DNA from: Methanolobus psychrotolerans | Lineage (GTDB): Archaea; Halobacteriota; Methanosarcinia; Methanosarcinales; Methanosarcinaceae | Direction of reading: 5' to 3' | Length of the DNA: 33,393 bases | Assembly (NCBI RefSeq): GCF_002243045.1 | Contig: NZ_MBKP01000041.1 | Coordinates: 1 to 33,393, forward strand | Shown: positions 8,424 through 14,477 of the stretch, in pieces | Layout: the number at the start of each line of letters is the position of its first letter | Numbering within the stretch: the stretch's first letter is position 1 | Program-made: the position numbers and the translations under genes | Notes under the pieces: model-generated | The model's input: only the letters and a program-made list of their open reading frames with translations | Told to the model about the DNA's origin: nothing | Database searches by the model: none

Positions 8424-8522
8424 AGTATATCAAATTAATGACTGTGAAAAGTTAATTTAACCAATGAATGTATTAATGTGAGACCATCAAATTAGAACAA
8501 GATTTTTAGGAGCTAATTTGAT
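8424..8522. promoter_or_regulatory. Three ATCAAATTA sites between redox operon and regulator
   Basis: ATCAAATTA occurs at 8429-8437 and 8486-8494, and its reverse complement TAATTTGAT at 8514-8522. The last two form a 9-bp perfect dyad with a 19-nt spacer. The first overlaps a leftward TATA-like TTTGATATAC (about 8425-8434) lying upstream of the glutaredoxin-like gene. Repeated identical 9-mers in a divergent spacer suggest binding sites for a regulator, possibly the adjacent winged-helix protein. Confidence 0.4.
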
Positions 8523-8577
8523 AGCCTCTCAATAACTTTGCAGGAATCTAATAACTTATCTATATCTTCAAACTATA

Positions 8578-8592
8578 CATAACAGTTGTTAT
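8578..8592. promoter_or_regulatory. ATAAC-AGTT-GTTAT dyad before FilR1-type regulator gene
   Basis: CATAACAGTTGTTAT contains inverted ATAAC/GTTAT arms around AGTT. It directly follows ACTATA, a possible TATA element. A 14/15 identical sequence, CATAACAGTTGTAAT, lies at 12493-12507 upstream of the CheB-CheR-PAS gene. The sharing suggests one factor controls both genes, perhaps the regulator encoded here. Confidence 0.45.
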
Positions 8593-8633
8593 ATGACAGG
8601 ACATCTATTTATTGCTAAGAGGATGGTGACTTA

Positions 8634-9419
8634 TTGAAAAAGCCAATTGTTGAAGTACTACTTGCATCTGAAAAGAGGAGAAATGTGCTTTTACTATTGC
8701 TGGATGGCCCTAAGGAAATGGAAATACTCGTCAAGTCACTGAAGACTAACAGAACAGCGCTACTTCCACAGTTACGAATTTTGAAAGAAAGTCACCTTAT
8801 AACTAAAGATGCAGATACTTATCAGTTGACAACTATTGGAAAATTGATCGTTGAGGAAATGATAGTTTTTCTGCGCACTACGGACATGTTTGGTGAGAAT
8901 CGTGACTATTTAGGAACCCATTTCATAGATTTTATTCCAACCTATCTTCTTAAAAAATTACCGCAGCTTGGCTCTTGCAATGTGATTGACATTCCCATTG
9001 GTGATTTCTTTGATTCTGATACGGATTTTCTTGAAAAAGCCATAACGTCGAAATACATGTTACAGATTACCTCTACCCTACACCCTATGTTTCACGAGTT
9101 CTATGCAGAGGTGATCGAGCAGGGTGTAGATGTATCAGTAATTATGTCCCCGGAAGTCTACGAGAAGATCAAACATGAATATTATGATGACTTTAAAGAA
9201 TTGATTGATATCAACCTTATCTCATTTTACGTGTATCCTAAAAGTCTTGAGTTTGTATCTTTTATTCTGGCAGATCAATGCATTAACTTCAGATTATTCA
9301 CACAAGAAGGTAAATCTGACAATAAAAAAATGCTCATTTGCAGCCCGGCTGCACTTGAGTGGGGAAAAGAGCTATTCGAATATTACAGGCGACAGTCCAC
9401 ACCCATAATTGAGATATAG
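8634..9419 (+). CDS. FilR1/DUF1724-type winged-helix transcriptional regulator
   Basis: 261 residues. The N-terminal 75 residues form an ArsR-like winged helix (EKRRNVLLLLLDGPKEMEI, then TNRTALLPQLRILKESHLIT). The middle and C-terminal part resembles the methanogen DUF1724 domain of FilR1-type regulators (YMLQITSTLHPMFHEFYAE). FilR1 proteins are proposed regulators of methanogenesis and cell morphology, but the ligand here is unknown. The start is TTG at 8634. GGTGA lies 4 nt upstream and no in-frame ATG is closer. A dyad at 8578-8592 may serve autoregulation. It converges on the CheB-CheR-PAS gene. Confidence 0.85.
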   Translation: MKKPIVEVLLASEKRRNVLLLLLDGPKEMEILVKSLKTNRTALLPQLRILKESHLITKDADTYQLTTIGKLIVEEMIVFLRTTDMFGENRDYLGTHFIDFIPTYLLKKLPQLGSCNVIDIPIGDFFDSDTDFLEKAITSKYMLQITSTLHPMFHEFYAEVIEQGVDVSVIMSPEVYEKIKHEYYDDFKELIDINLISFYVYPKSLEFVSFILADQCINFRLFTQEGKSDNKKMLICSPAALEWGKELFEYYRRQSTPIIEI

Positions 9420-9434
9420 ATGTATCATGGCATC

Positions 9435-9454
9435 TTGAGGGGATTAGCCCTCAA
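9435..9454. terminator. Hairpin between convergent genes
   Basis: TTGAGGG and CCCTCAA form a perfect 7-bp stem with a GATTAG loop. It lies between the regulator stop and the CheB-CheR-PAS stop. No long T tract follows on either strand, so whether it ends transcription is inference. Confidence 0.5.
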
Positions 9455-9479
9455 AAGCATGGTCCACTTTTCACCTTCC

Positions 9480-12473
9480 TTATGATTTGACCTTTCGCTC
9501 GGTGGTCGCAATTGAATACACTTTACCATCTGCATTTACCAGAGGGGTAGCCGTCATCCAGACATCTACGATCCGGCCGTCTTTGGTTAACCTTTTTATT
9601 CGGCAAGGTTTTGGAACTTCGGCCTGAACAAGCGTCTTCAATAAAGCCAAAGCTTCATTTTTCTTGTTCTCCGGGACTATTCTACTGACATTCATAGTCA
9701 GTGCTTCGGTTTCGCTCCAACCGTACATCTGCTCAGCCATTGGATTCCATGCAAGGATACGGCCTTCCATATCCTGCAGCGTTATCGCATCTCCCGAGTC
9801 ACGCACCACGGTAGCCAGGCGGTTCAGTGCCTCGGTTTGCTTCATAAATGTGATGACTGCCCCCTCAATACTATTTTTCAAAGTACGATAAGGTTGTATC
9901 CTTACAATGTACAACTCCCCATCATGGGTGTGACTTTCAATCTCTCTGGGGACCAGGGTGTCCAGCACAGCCTGTATGTCCGGTATCATGTTATATTCTA
10001 ACAGGTTTGAAACGGTATGCTCAAGAGGACGTCCCACATCTGTAGGAATAAGATTTATCACCTTTGTGGCAGCAGGAGTAAAGCGCTGGATAAGCAATTG
10101 ATTGTTCACAAAAATAATGCCCACACCAGTGCGGGCTAGCAAGTTATTCATATCTTCATTGGCTTCTGACAGTTCTGCCACCTTGGATTGCAGTTCAGCA
10201 TTGACAGTAGACAATTCCTCATTAAGGGATTGTAATTCTTCCCTGGAGGTTTCCAGTTCCTCGTTTGTAGATTGCAATTCCTCGTTCATTGACTGCATCT
10301 CTTCGTTGGAAGATCTTAGCTCTTCGTTGGAGACTTCCAGTTCTTCATTAACAGCTCTGAGATACTCTTCCATGGTTCTGAGTTCCTCTTTCAGAGCTGA
10401 AACGCTTTCTTCTCCATCCGCACTCTCAGCAACGCCTTGTTCTTCATTCATTGAGTTCTCCTTCTCTCTTTGGTTCGGATTTGGCTCTGGCGGCACATCA
10501 AAAATTACCAGGTACAATTTTTTATCAATAGCTTCTTCCACTGGCTGCACCTTTAGATCTACGGTTGTAAAGTCCCCGTTGGTTTTGACCCTGATCCCGG
10601 AGTGAACGACCTGTTTTTTCTGAGTCACTGCTCTGCTCAGAGTTGTGGTCAATGCCTGCTGCAATCCTTCCCGGGCCATCTTCAGGATGTTATAACCAGG
10701 TTCACCGGGTGGAAGTTCAAGATAGAGGCCGGTACGACCATGAAGATAGAGGATCTCGCCGTGTTCATTGACCAGCGCACCTGCAGGGGCGTACTGTTGC
10801 AGCAACTTCCTTTCGGTCAGTTCACGCATTTGGAGTTTGTTTTCACTCGGAAGCTTGCCAGAAGGCCGCTTGGATACACCGGTTTCAAGGGGTGAAGAGA
10901 AAAATGTTCCTATTGAAAAGTTGTATTCACCAGAAACCACTTTACATTGATATAGTTTAGACTGTTTATCCAGCGTATCAAACAGGTACGAAAACTCCCC
11001 AATGCTCTCGGAAGAGCCAAGTAAGAGAAATCCCCCGGGATTCAGCGCATAATGGAACATAGGAATGAGTTTTTTCTGCAATTCCTTGTTCATATAGATC
11101 AGCAGGTTGCGACAACTGATCAAGTCAAGTTTGGAAAATGGCGGATCTCTGATTACATCTTGTTCGGAAAAGATAACCATTTCACGGATATTTTTCTGGA
11201 TTCTGTAGGTGTTGAGATCGGAATCGTAAATAAAAAAACGTTTCAGTCTATCAGGTGGGACATCAGTTAAGATGCTGGAGGTATAGACGCCTTTGCGGGC
11301 CTGCTCGATGGCTGGGCTGTCAATGTCAGTGGCGAAGATTTGTACTTTGAAAGTCTGCTTCAATTTATCCATGTACTCCTTAAGCAGGATGCCGATGGAA
11401 TATGCCTCTTCACCGGAGGAAGAGCCGACCACCCATATACGTACGAATTCATCCGGAGACTTGCCGACAAAGAGATGTGGGATTACTTGCTCCTGAAGTA
11501 CATCAAAAACCTTTGGATTGCGGAAGAAACTTGTAACATTGATCAGAAGGTCACTAAAAAGTGCCTTCACCTCCTCCGGTTTATGTTGCAGATAGCGTGC
11601 ATACCCGTCCAGATTTTTGATATCGTTGACAGCCATGCGACGCCCTATACGGCGGTCTAATGTTTTCTGCTTATATTGGGAAAAATCGTGATCTGTTTGA
11701 GTGAGCAATTGAGTGAAGATCGTCTTCATCGCCTCTTCGGCATTGAAGGAAGGATCGAGCTTCTCCCCGAATATGTGTGATATCATATCAAGGAGTTGAG
11801 CTGGCATCTTGGCCGGTTTCAGGATATAGTCTATTAAGCCGGTTTCAATAGCACTTAAAGGCATGCCATTGTATTCGCTGGATTCCGGATCCTGTGCCAT
11901 TAGTATACCACCTTCAGCCTTGATAGCCCTGATACCATGTGTGCCGTCACTACCAGTGCCCGAAAGTATAATTCCAATGGCCCTATCCTGCTGATATGAA
12001 GCCAGAGACCTGAAGAAAGAATCGATCGGCATACGATGGCCATGCGCCTCAGCTGGTTCCATCAAATGCAGAATACCATTCATTATTATCATATCACGGT
12101 TGGGTTGGATGATGTATACACAATCGGGTTTAACAGCCATCCCGTCCTTGACATCATAAACCTCCATCCTTGTATAACGTCTGATAATCTCAGAAAGCAT
12201 GCTTTTGTGGGCAGGTGCCATATGCTGCACGACGACAAAGGCCATACCCAGGTTTGTATCTGCTTGTATTGCTGAAAAGAATTGTTCCAACGCAGCAAGC
12301 CCGCCAGCCGATGCACCAATACCTACAACGAGAATTTTCTCATTTGGAGATACATTTACAAATGTATCTGAGGCAGGATGAGCAGTGACAGACGTTTCTG
12401 CCGAATGCTGCATTTGGTTCTCGCTTGCAGGTTCTGTTTTCTCTTTGTCTGTGTTTTTCTTACTTTTGACCAT
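9480..12473 (-). CDS. CheB-CheR-PAS fusion signalling protein
   Basis: 997 residues. A CheB methylesterase domain lies at about 45-235 with its triad: Ser55 in GIGASAGG, His84 in VVQHMAP, Asp176 in SGTGSDGTHG. A CheR methyltransferase domain follows at about 245-515 (VVGSSSGEEAYSIG, FATDIDSPAIEQARKGVY, ISCRNLLIYMN). After a PAS-like segment at about 560-665 comes a striking heptad helix, about 690-780, repeating NEEL/NEEM every seven residues. A PAS domain (GVGIIFVNNQLLIQRFTPAA) and a C-terminal PAS (VRDSGDAITLQDMEGRILAW) end the protein. There is no kinase or receiver domain and no receptor gene nearby. The N-terminal 40 residues are polar and probably disordered. The ATG has AAGGTGA 4 nt upstream. 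The architecture is common in bacteria, so horizontal acquisition is likely. Substrates are unknown. Confidence 0.92.
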   Translation of the reverse strand: MVKSKKNTDKEKTEPASENQMQHSAETSVTAHPASDTFVNVSPNEKILVVGIGASAGGLAALEQFFSAIQADTNLGMAFVVVQHMAPAHKSMLSEIIRRYTRMEVYDVKDGMAVKPDCVYIIQPNRDMIIMNGILHLMEPAEAHGHRMPIDSFFRSLASYQQDRAIGIILSGTGSDGTHGIRAIKAEGGILMAQDPESSEYNGMPLSAIETGLIDYILKPAKMPAQLLDMISHIFGEKLDPSFNAEEAMKTIFTQLLTQTDHDFSQYKQKTLDRRIGRRMAVNDIKNLDGYARYLQHKPEEVKALFSDLLINVTSFFRNPKVFDVLQEQVIPHLFVGKSPDEFVRIWVVGSSSGEEAYSIGILLKEYMDKLKQTFKVQIFATDIDSPAIEQARKGVYTSSILTDVPPDRLKRFFIYDSDLNTYRIQKNIREMVIFSEQDVIRDPPFSKLDLISCRNLLIYMNKELQKKLIPMFHYALNPGGFLLLGSSESIGEFSYLFDTLDKQSKLYQCKVVSGEYNFSIGTFFSSPLETGVSKRPSGKLPSENKLQMRELTERKLLQQYAPAGALVNEHGEILYLHGRTGLYLELPPGEPGYNILKMAREGLQQALTTTLSRAVTQKKQVVHSGIRVKTNGDFTTVDLKVQPVEEAIDKKLYLVIFDVPPEPNPNQREKENSMNEEQGVAESADGEESVSALKEELRTMEEYLRAVNEELEVSNEELRSSNEEMQSMNEELQSTNEELETSREELQSLNEELSTVNAELQSKVAELSEANEDMNNLLARTGVGIIFVNNQLLIQRFTPAATKVINLIPTDVGRPLEHTVSNLLEYNMIPDIQAVLDTLVPREIESHTHDGELYIVRIQPYRTLKNSIEGAVITFMKQTEALNRLATVVRDSGDAITLQDMEGRILAWNPMAEQMYGWSETEALTMNVSRIVPENKKNEALALLKTLVQAEVPKPCRIKRLTKDGRIVDVWMTATPLVNADGKVYSIATTERKVKS

Positions 12474-12492
12474 ATGCTCACCTTTTTAGACC

Positions 12493-12507
12493 CATAACAG
12501 TTGTAAT
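12493..12507. promoter_or_regulatory. Second copy of the CATAACAGTTGTWAT site
   Basis: CATAACAGTTGTAAT differs at one base from the dyad before the FilR1-type regulator (8578-8592). It lies 20-34 nt upstream of the CheB-CheR-PAS start, downstream of a leftward TATA-like TTTATATC near 12528. That position suits a repressor that blocks initiation or elongation. Confidence 0.4.
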
Positions 12508-12751
12508 ACATACAATGAAAGTAAACAAGATATAAATCAGTGCCAACATAATATTCAATAATTCTCTTTAGTACTTATACTCCGCAGATGTCTCACAATT
12601 TTGTCAATTGTCAGAATCACATAGATTTGTCCATTCATAGTGTTACAACTAATTCATTGATTCCAAATTGATTCGCATTAGTGTCTCCACTTTGAAAGAA
12701 GATACTTTCTATTAATGATTGGATCTGCAGAATATATAGTAACGTTGTTGA

Positions 12752-12774
12752 AAATTATAACGCCATTATAATTT
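12752..12774. promoter_or_regulatory. 23-bp AT-rich palindrome (copy 1)
   Basis: AAATTATAA and TTATAATTT form perfect 9-bp arms around CGCCA. The same palindrome is conserved in copy 2 at 18536-18558. It is centred about 67 bp upstream of the copy 1 TATA box. The preceding AACGTTGTTG is also identical in both copies. It is probably a regulator-binding site, though it could instead act as TATA elements in both directions. Confidence 0.55.
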
Positions 12775-12825
12775 GAGAGTGCGTGATATGTTTTGTTACA
12801 TTTGTGTTAAGTAGACAAACAACAT

Positions 12826-12835
12826 ATTATATAAT
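12826..12835 (+). promoter_or_regulatory. TATA box of module copy 1
   Basis: ATTATATAAT is matched by TTATATAA at the equivalent place in copy 2 (18474-18481). Transcription would start about 25 nt downstream, near 12855-12860, at the edge of the conserved GTCTCAAT. Confidence 0.55.
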
Positions 12836-12856
12836 TGTAAGATTGAGAAAGAAACG

Positions 12857-13012
12857 TCGGTCTCAATTGAGCATATATATGGGTTGGGGACTGGAGAGTT
12901 CTCAAGCAATTGGGGGTACATAACTTGTTTCAAAAATCGTTTCCTGTAAGTCTGTAGGATATCAACCAACCTCTATAGTCAAAAAAGGAAAGTAGGATTT
13001 TTGAAACAAGTT
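12857..13012 (+). ncRNA. Candidate structured RNA / leader, copy 1
   Basis: The predicted transcript begins at about 12857 and includes the 34-nt G-rich block at 12884-12917 (starting TTGGGGACTGG). It ends in a hairpin with 17-bp perfect arms at 12922-12938 and 12996-13012 (outer part AACTTGTTTC/GAAACAAGTT). An inner TTTCCT/AGGAAA pairing (12940-12945 with 12986-12991) extends the stem. The matching hairpin in copy 2 has compensatory changes at two base pairs and one A-U to G-U change. That supports selection on pairing. The ends are estimates. It may be a free RNA or the 5' leader of the downstream small genes. Confidence 0.5.
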
Positions 13013-13061
13013 TATTCTTAAAGAATCATTCATCTGTTCTGTCCTCACGAGCAATGGTAAC

Positions 13062-13172
13062 ATGGCAATAATAAAGAACACAGAAGGAACAAAAGCAGAA
13101 GAAATGGAAAAAGCAAATAGATTAAGAAAGTCGTATCGGAATCTATTAAAAAATGAAAGGTCCATCACATAA
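13062..13172 (+). CDS. Possible 36-aa lysine-rich peptide
   Basis: ATG 13062 opens a 36-residue frame beginning MAIIKNTEG, rich in Lys, Glu and Arg, and ending with TAA inside the first 15-bp repeat unit at 13166. No clear ribosome site precedes it. It follows the structured RNA candidate directly and could be its first reading frame. A longer frame on the opposite strand (12962-13198) overlaps it. I do not recognise either. Composition alone resembles small soluble stress peptides; support is weak. Confidence 0.28.
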   Translation: MAIIKNTEGTKAEEMEKANRLRKSYRNLLKNERSIT

Positions 13173-13210
13173 AAATCCTCCACATAAAAATCCTCCACAT
13201 AAAATCCGTC
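13166..13210. repeat. 15-bp tandem repeat, three units
   Basis: CACATAAAAATCCTC occurs at 13166-13180 and 13181-13195, then a degenerate third unit (CACATAAAATCCGTC). On the minus strand each unit reads as GAGG, then ATTTTTATG, resembling a ribosome site plus start. On the plus strand each junction gives CCTCC, an anti-ribosome-site sequence. The function is unknown. Confidence 0.75.
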
Positions 13211-13284
13211 CTCCTATAACTATGGATTCGTGGGAGTACTAACTTCCACTATTTTTTTATAAAGGTGTTTTGGAAGGATAACTG

Positions 13285-13377
13285 ATGAGGATATCAAATA
13301 GAACTGGATTTATGGGACCTAATTTAAGAGCCCCTATTAACGAAGCTCTTCAAATAGCGACTAATAGATACTTCTGA
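13285..13377 (+). CDS. Possible 30-aa peptide
   Basis: ATG 13285 opens a 30-residue frame (MRISNRTGFMGP..., ending NRYF) with AAGGAT 5 nt upstream. A TTTATAAA box at 13256-13263 is centred 25 nt before the ATG. The evidence is therefore ambiguous between a ribosome-site start and a leaderless start. It lies 49 nt upstream of the DUF1328 gene. The family is not recognised. Confidence 0.35.
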   Translation: MRISNRTGFMGPNLRAPINEALQIATNRYF

Positions 13378-13426
13378 TCTAATATCATCAGAAATATAAC
13401 GTTAAATATGTAAGGAGTGGTAGAAT

Positions 13427-13582
13427 ATGGCAAATTTAATAGGACTAGCTATTATATTCCTGGTACTGGCTTTTATTGCCTATGTATTGGGTGCACGTGG
13501 GGTTGCCGGATTTTCGATGGGTATCGCAAAGTGGCTTGTGGTAATCTTTGTAATACTGGCGATAGTAACGTTCATCCTGTGA
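13427..13582 (+). CDS. DUF1328 / UPF0391 (YtjA-like) small membrane protein
   Basis: 51 residues, nearly all hydrophobic, with two transmembrane helices separated by the conserved glycine-rich turn ([16 protein letters not shown]). This is the DUF1328 pattern. In bacteria the family is small, widespread and often associated with stress; the mechanism is unknown. An AAGGAGTGG ribosome site lies 7 nt before the ATG. It is the first convincing gene of the rightward island group and precedes the repeat peptide and CsbD. A bacterial origin is likely, judged from family distribution. Confidence 0.85.
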   Translation: MANLIGLAIIFLVLAFIAYVLGARGVAGFSMGIAKWLVVIFVILAIVTFIL

Positions 13583-13651
13583 TGGGATCCTATGGCTGAT
13601 AGCCACTACGGATCAACTATTTTTTAATGAGTAGCAACATGAGGTAACAAC

Positions 13652-13774
13652 ATGAAAGAAGAACAGTTGAACAAGATCACTTCGAGCGATCTGAAGAAGA
13701 TCACTTCGAATGATCTGAAGAAGGTCACTTCGAATGATCTGAAGAATGTCACTTTAGAACCAAAGAAAAAATAA
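13652..13774 (+). CDS. 40-aa micro-protein made of octapeptide repeats
   Basis: The frame starts at ATG 13652, with GAGGT 6 nt upstream. After MKEEQ it consists of the octapeptide pattern (K/N)K(I/V)TSxDL. There are three full copies and a partial fourth, then a LEPKKK tail. The DNA repeats with a 24-bp period, AAGATCACTTCGAATGATCTG-like units with few changes. It is highly charged and has no membrane segment. I know of no such family. The good ribosome site and position between DUF1328 and CsbD support translation. The near-identity of units suggests recent expansion. Confidence 0.55.
   Translation: MKEEQLNKITSSDLKKITSNDLKKVTSNDLKNVTLEPKKK
13658..13756. repeat. 24-bp tandem repeat within the micro-protein
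   Basis: About 3.6 units with core ATCACTTCGAATGATCTGAA at 24-bp spacing (units near 13670, 13694, 13718 and a partial at 13742). The changes are few: AGC or AAT, ATC or GTC, AAG or AAT. The period is a multiple of three, so the reading frame is kept. Confidence 0.8.
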
Positions 13775-13775
13775 G

Positions 13776-13816
13776 AGATTTATGTATCTCATTGAGGATT
13801 TATGTATCTCATTGAG
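13776..13816. repeat. 20-bp direct repeat with small dyads after the micro-protein
   Basis: GATTTATGTATCTCATTGAG occurs twice in tandem (about 13777-13796 and 13797-13816). Inside each, ATCTCATTGAGA-like bases can pair. The block lies just after the micro-protein stop. It could be a processing or termination region, but it has no T tract. Confidence 0.6.
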
Positions 13817-13940
13817 AGATGTAACATCAAGCGCTTTAAGTTGTTAGATTCGTAGAAGGAATAACCTTCTGAAAATCTTATTGTAAATCACTTATTGGAA
13901 TATATGGAATATAAAGAAACTTTATAAAAAGGCGAGTATC

Positions 13941-14120
13941 ATGAAAACAAGCAGAACGGATAAAGTGGAAGGAACGATTCACAAAGTGAAGGGAGGGGTC
14001 AAAGAGACTGTAGGTGAACTCACAAATAATCCCCACCTGGAAGCCGAAGGTAAGGTTGAAAAGGCCAAAGGCAAAGCACAAGAAAAGGTAGGTCATATCA
14101 AGAAGGTATTGGGGAAGTAA
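13941..14120 (+). CDS. CsbD-family stress protein
   Basis: 59 residues. It shows the CsbD pattern DKVEGTIHKVKGGVKETVGE, then a repeat-like second half (EAEGKVEKAKGKAQEKVGHI). CsbD proteins are small, hydrophilic, highly charged bacterial general-stress proteins of unknown mechanism. AAGGCGAG lies just upstream of ATG 13941. The gene follows DUF1328 and the repeat peptide on the same strand, forming a small stress group. A bacterial origin is likely. A short GGCG/CGCC hairpin at 14127-14141 may end the transcript. Confidence 0.88.
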   Translation: MKTSRTDKVEGTIHKVKGGVKETVGELTNNPHLEAEGKVEKAKGKAQEKVGHIKKVLGK

Positions 14121-14126
14121 AACAGC

Positions 14127-14141
14127 GGCGTATTATGCGCC
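14127..14141 (+). terminator. Small GC hairpin after csbD
   Basis: GGCG (14127-14130) and CGCC (14138-14141) can pair around TATTATG just after the CsbD stop. There is no T tract. From here to 14477 I see no supported gene, only a 36-codon frame at 14246 without a ribosome site. Confidence 0.3.
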
Positions 14142-14477
14142 TGCAGCCAGTTGCCTAATTCTGTATCATGTGTCATCGGTTAAGAAGATAATTACACATA
14201 TCATCTTAACTTCTTTAACAGTTTGCAAGAATTCGAACCAATTATATGCTGGAACTTGGCGTTGATTTCATGAAAATTGACCATAATTTACACCAGGTAT
14301 TTGGTATAGGTATAAAATCGATAGCAAACAGGCAAAAAAATCTCCTTGACCGATGACCAATGAATTCCTTATACGTTTGAGCGCCCGGGTTGTTAATTTG
14401 GTAGATATCTTCTGGAGAACACACTGATTGAGAAATCGGCCGCACTGACTCTGCGTAACTGATTGTTAGGGATTAAT

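Larger units (their letters stand above)
12590..13020 (+). repeat. Non-coding module, copy 1 (inverted partner at 18.3-18.7 kb)
   Basis: This spacer is homologous over about 430 bp to the reverse complement of 18310-18710. The best blocks are 12740-12779 against 18531-18570 (38 of 40 identical) and 12884-12917 against 18398-18431 (31 of 34). Order is kept: TTGTCAGAAT upstream block, 23-bp AT palindrome, TATA box, GTCTCAAT, G-rich block, long hairpin. It faces right, toward the DUF1328/CsbD gene group. Part of the 5' end (12590-12643) also matches 19253-19306 on the other strand (47 of 54). It could be a duplicated promoter-plus-leader or an independent RNA gene. Confidence 0.8.

Noticed and set aside
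12962-13198. 78-codon frame on the minus strand with ribosome-site-like repeats at its start
   Set aside because: It runs through the module's conserved hairpin, begins within tandem repeats, and is Phe-rich as expected from translating A-rich antisense DNA. Kept only as a note.
13166-13210. CRISPR-like short repeats
   Set aside because: The units are 15 bp, directly abutting without spacers, and there are no cas genes. The 24-bp repeats at 13658-13756 are likewise contiguous and coding.
14246-14356. 36-codon frame (MLELGVDFMKIDHN...) between csbD and the DUF3267 gene
   Set aside because: It has no ribosome site or TATA box at the right place and no family match I recognise. It could be a gene relic, but support is too thin.
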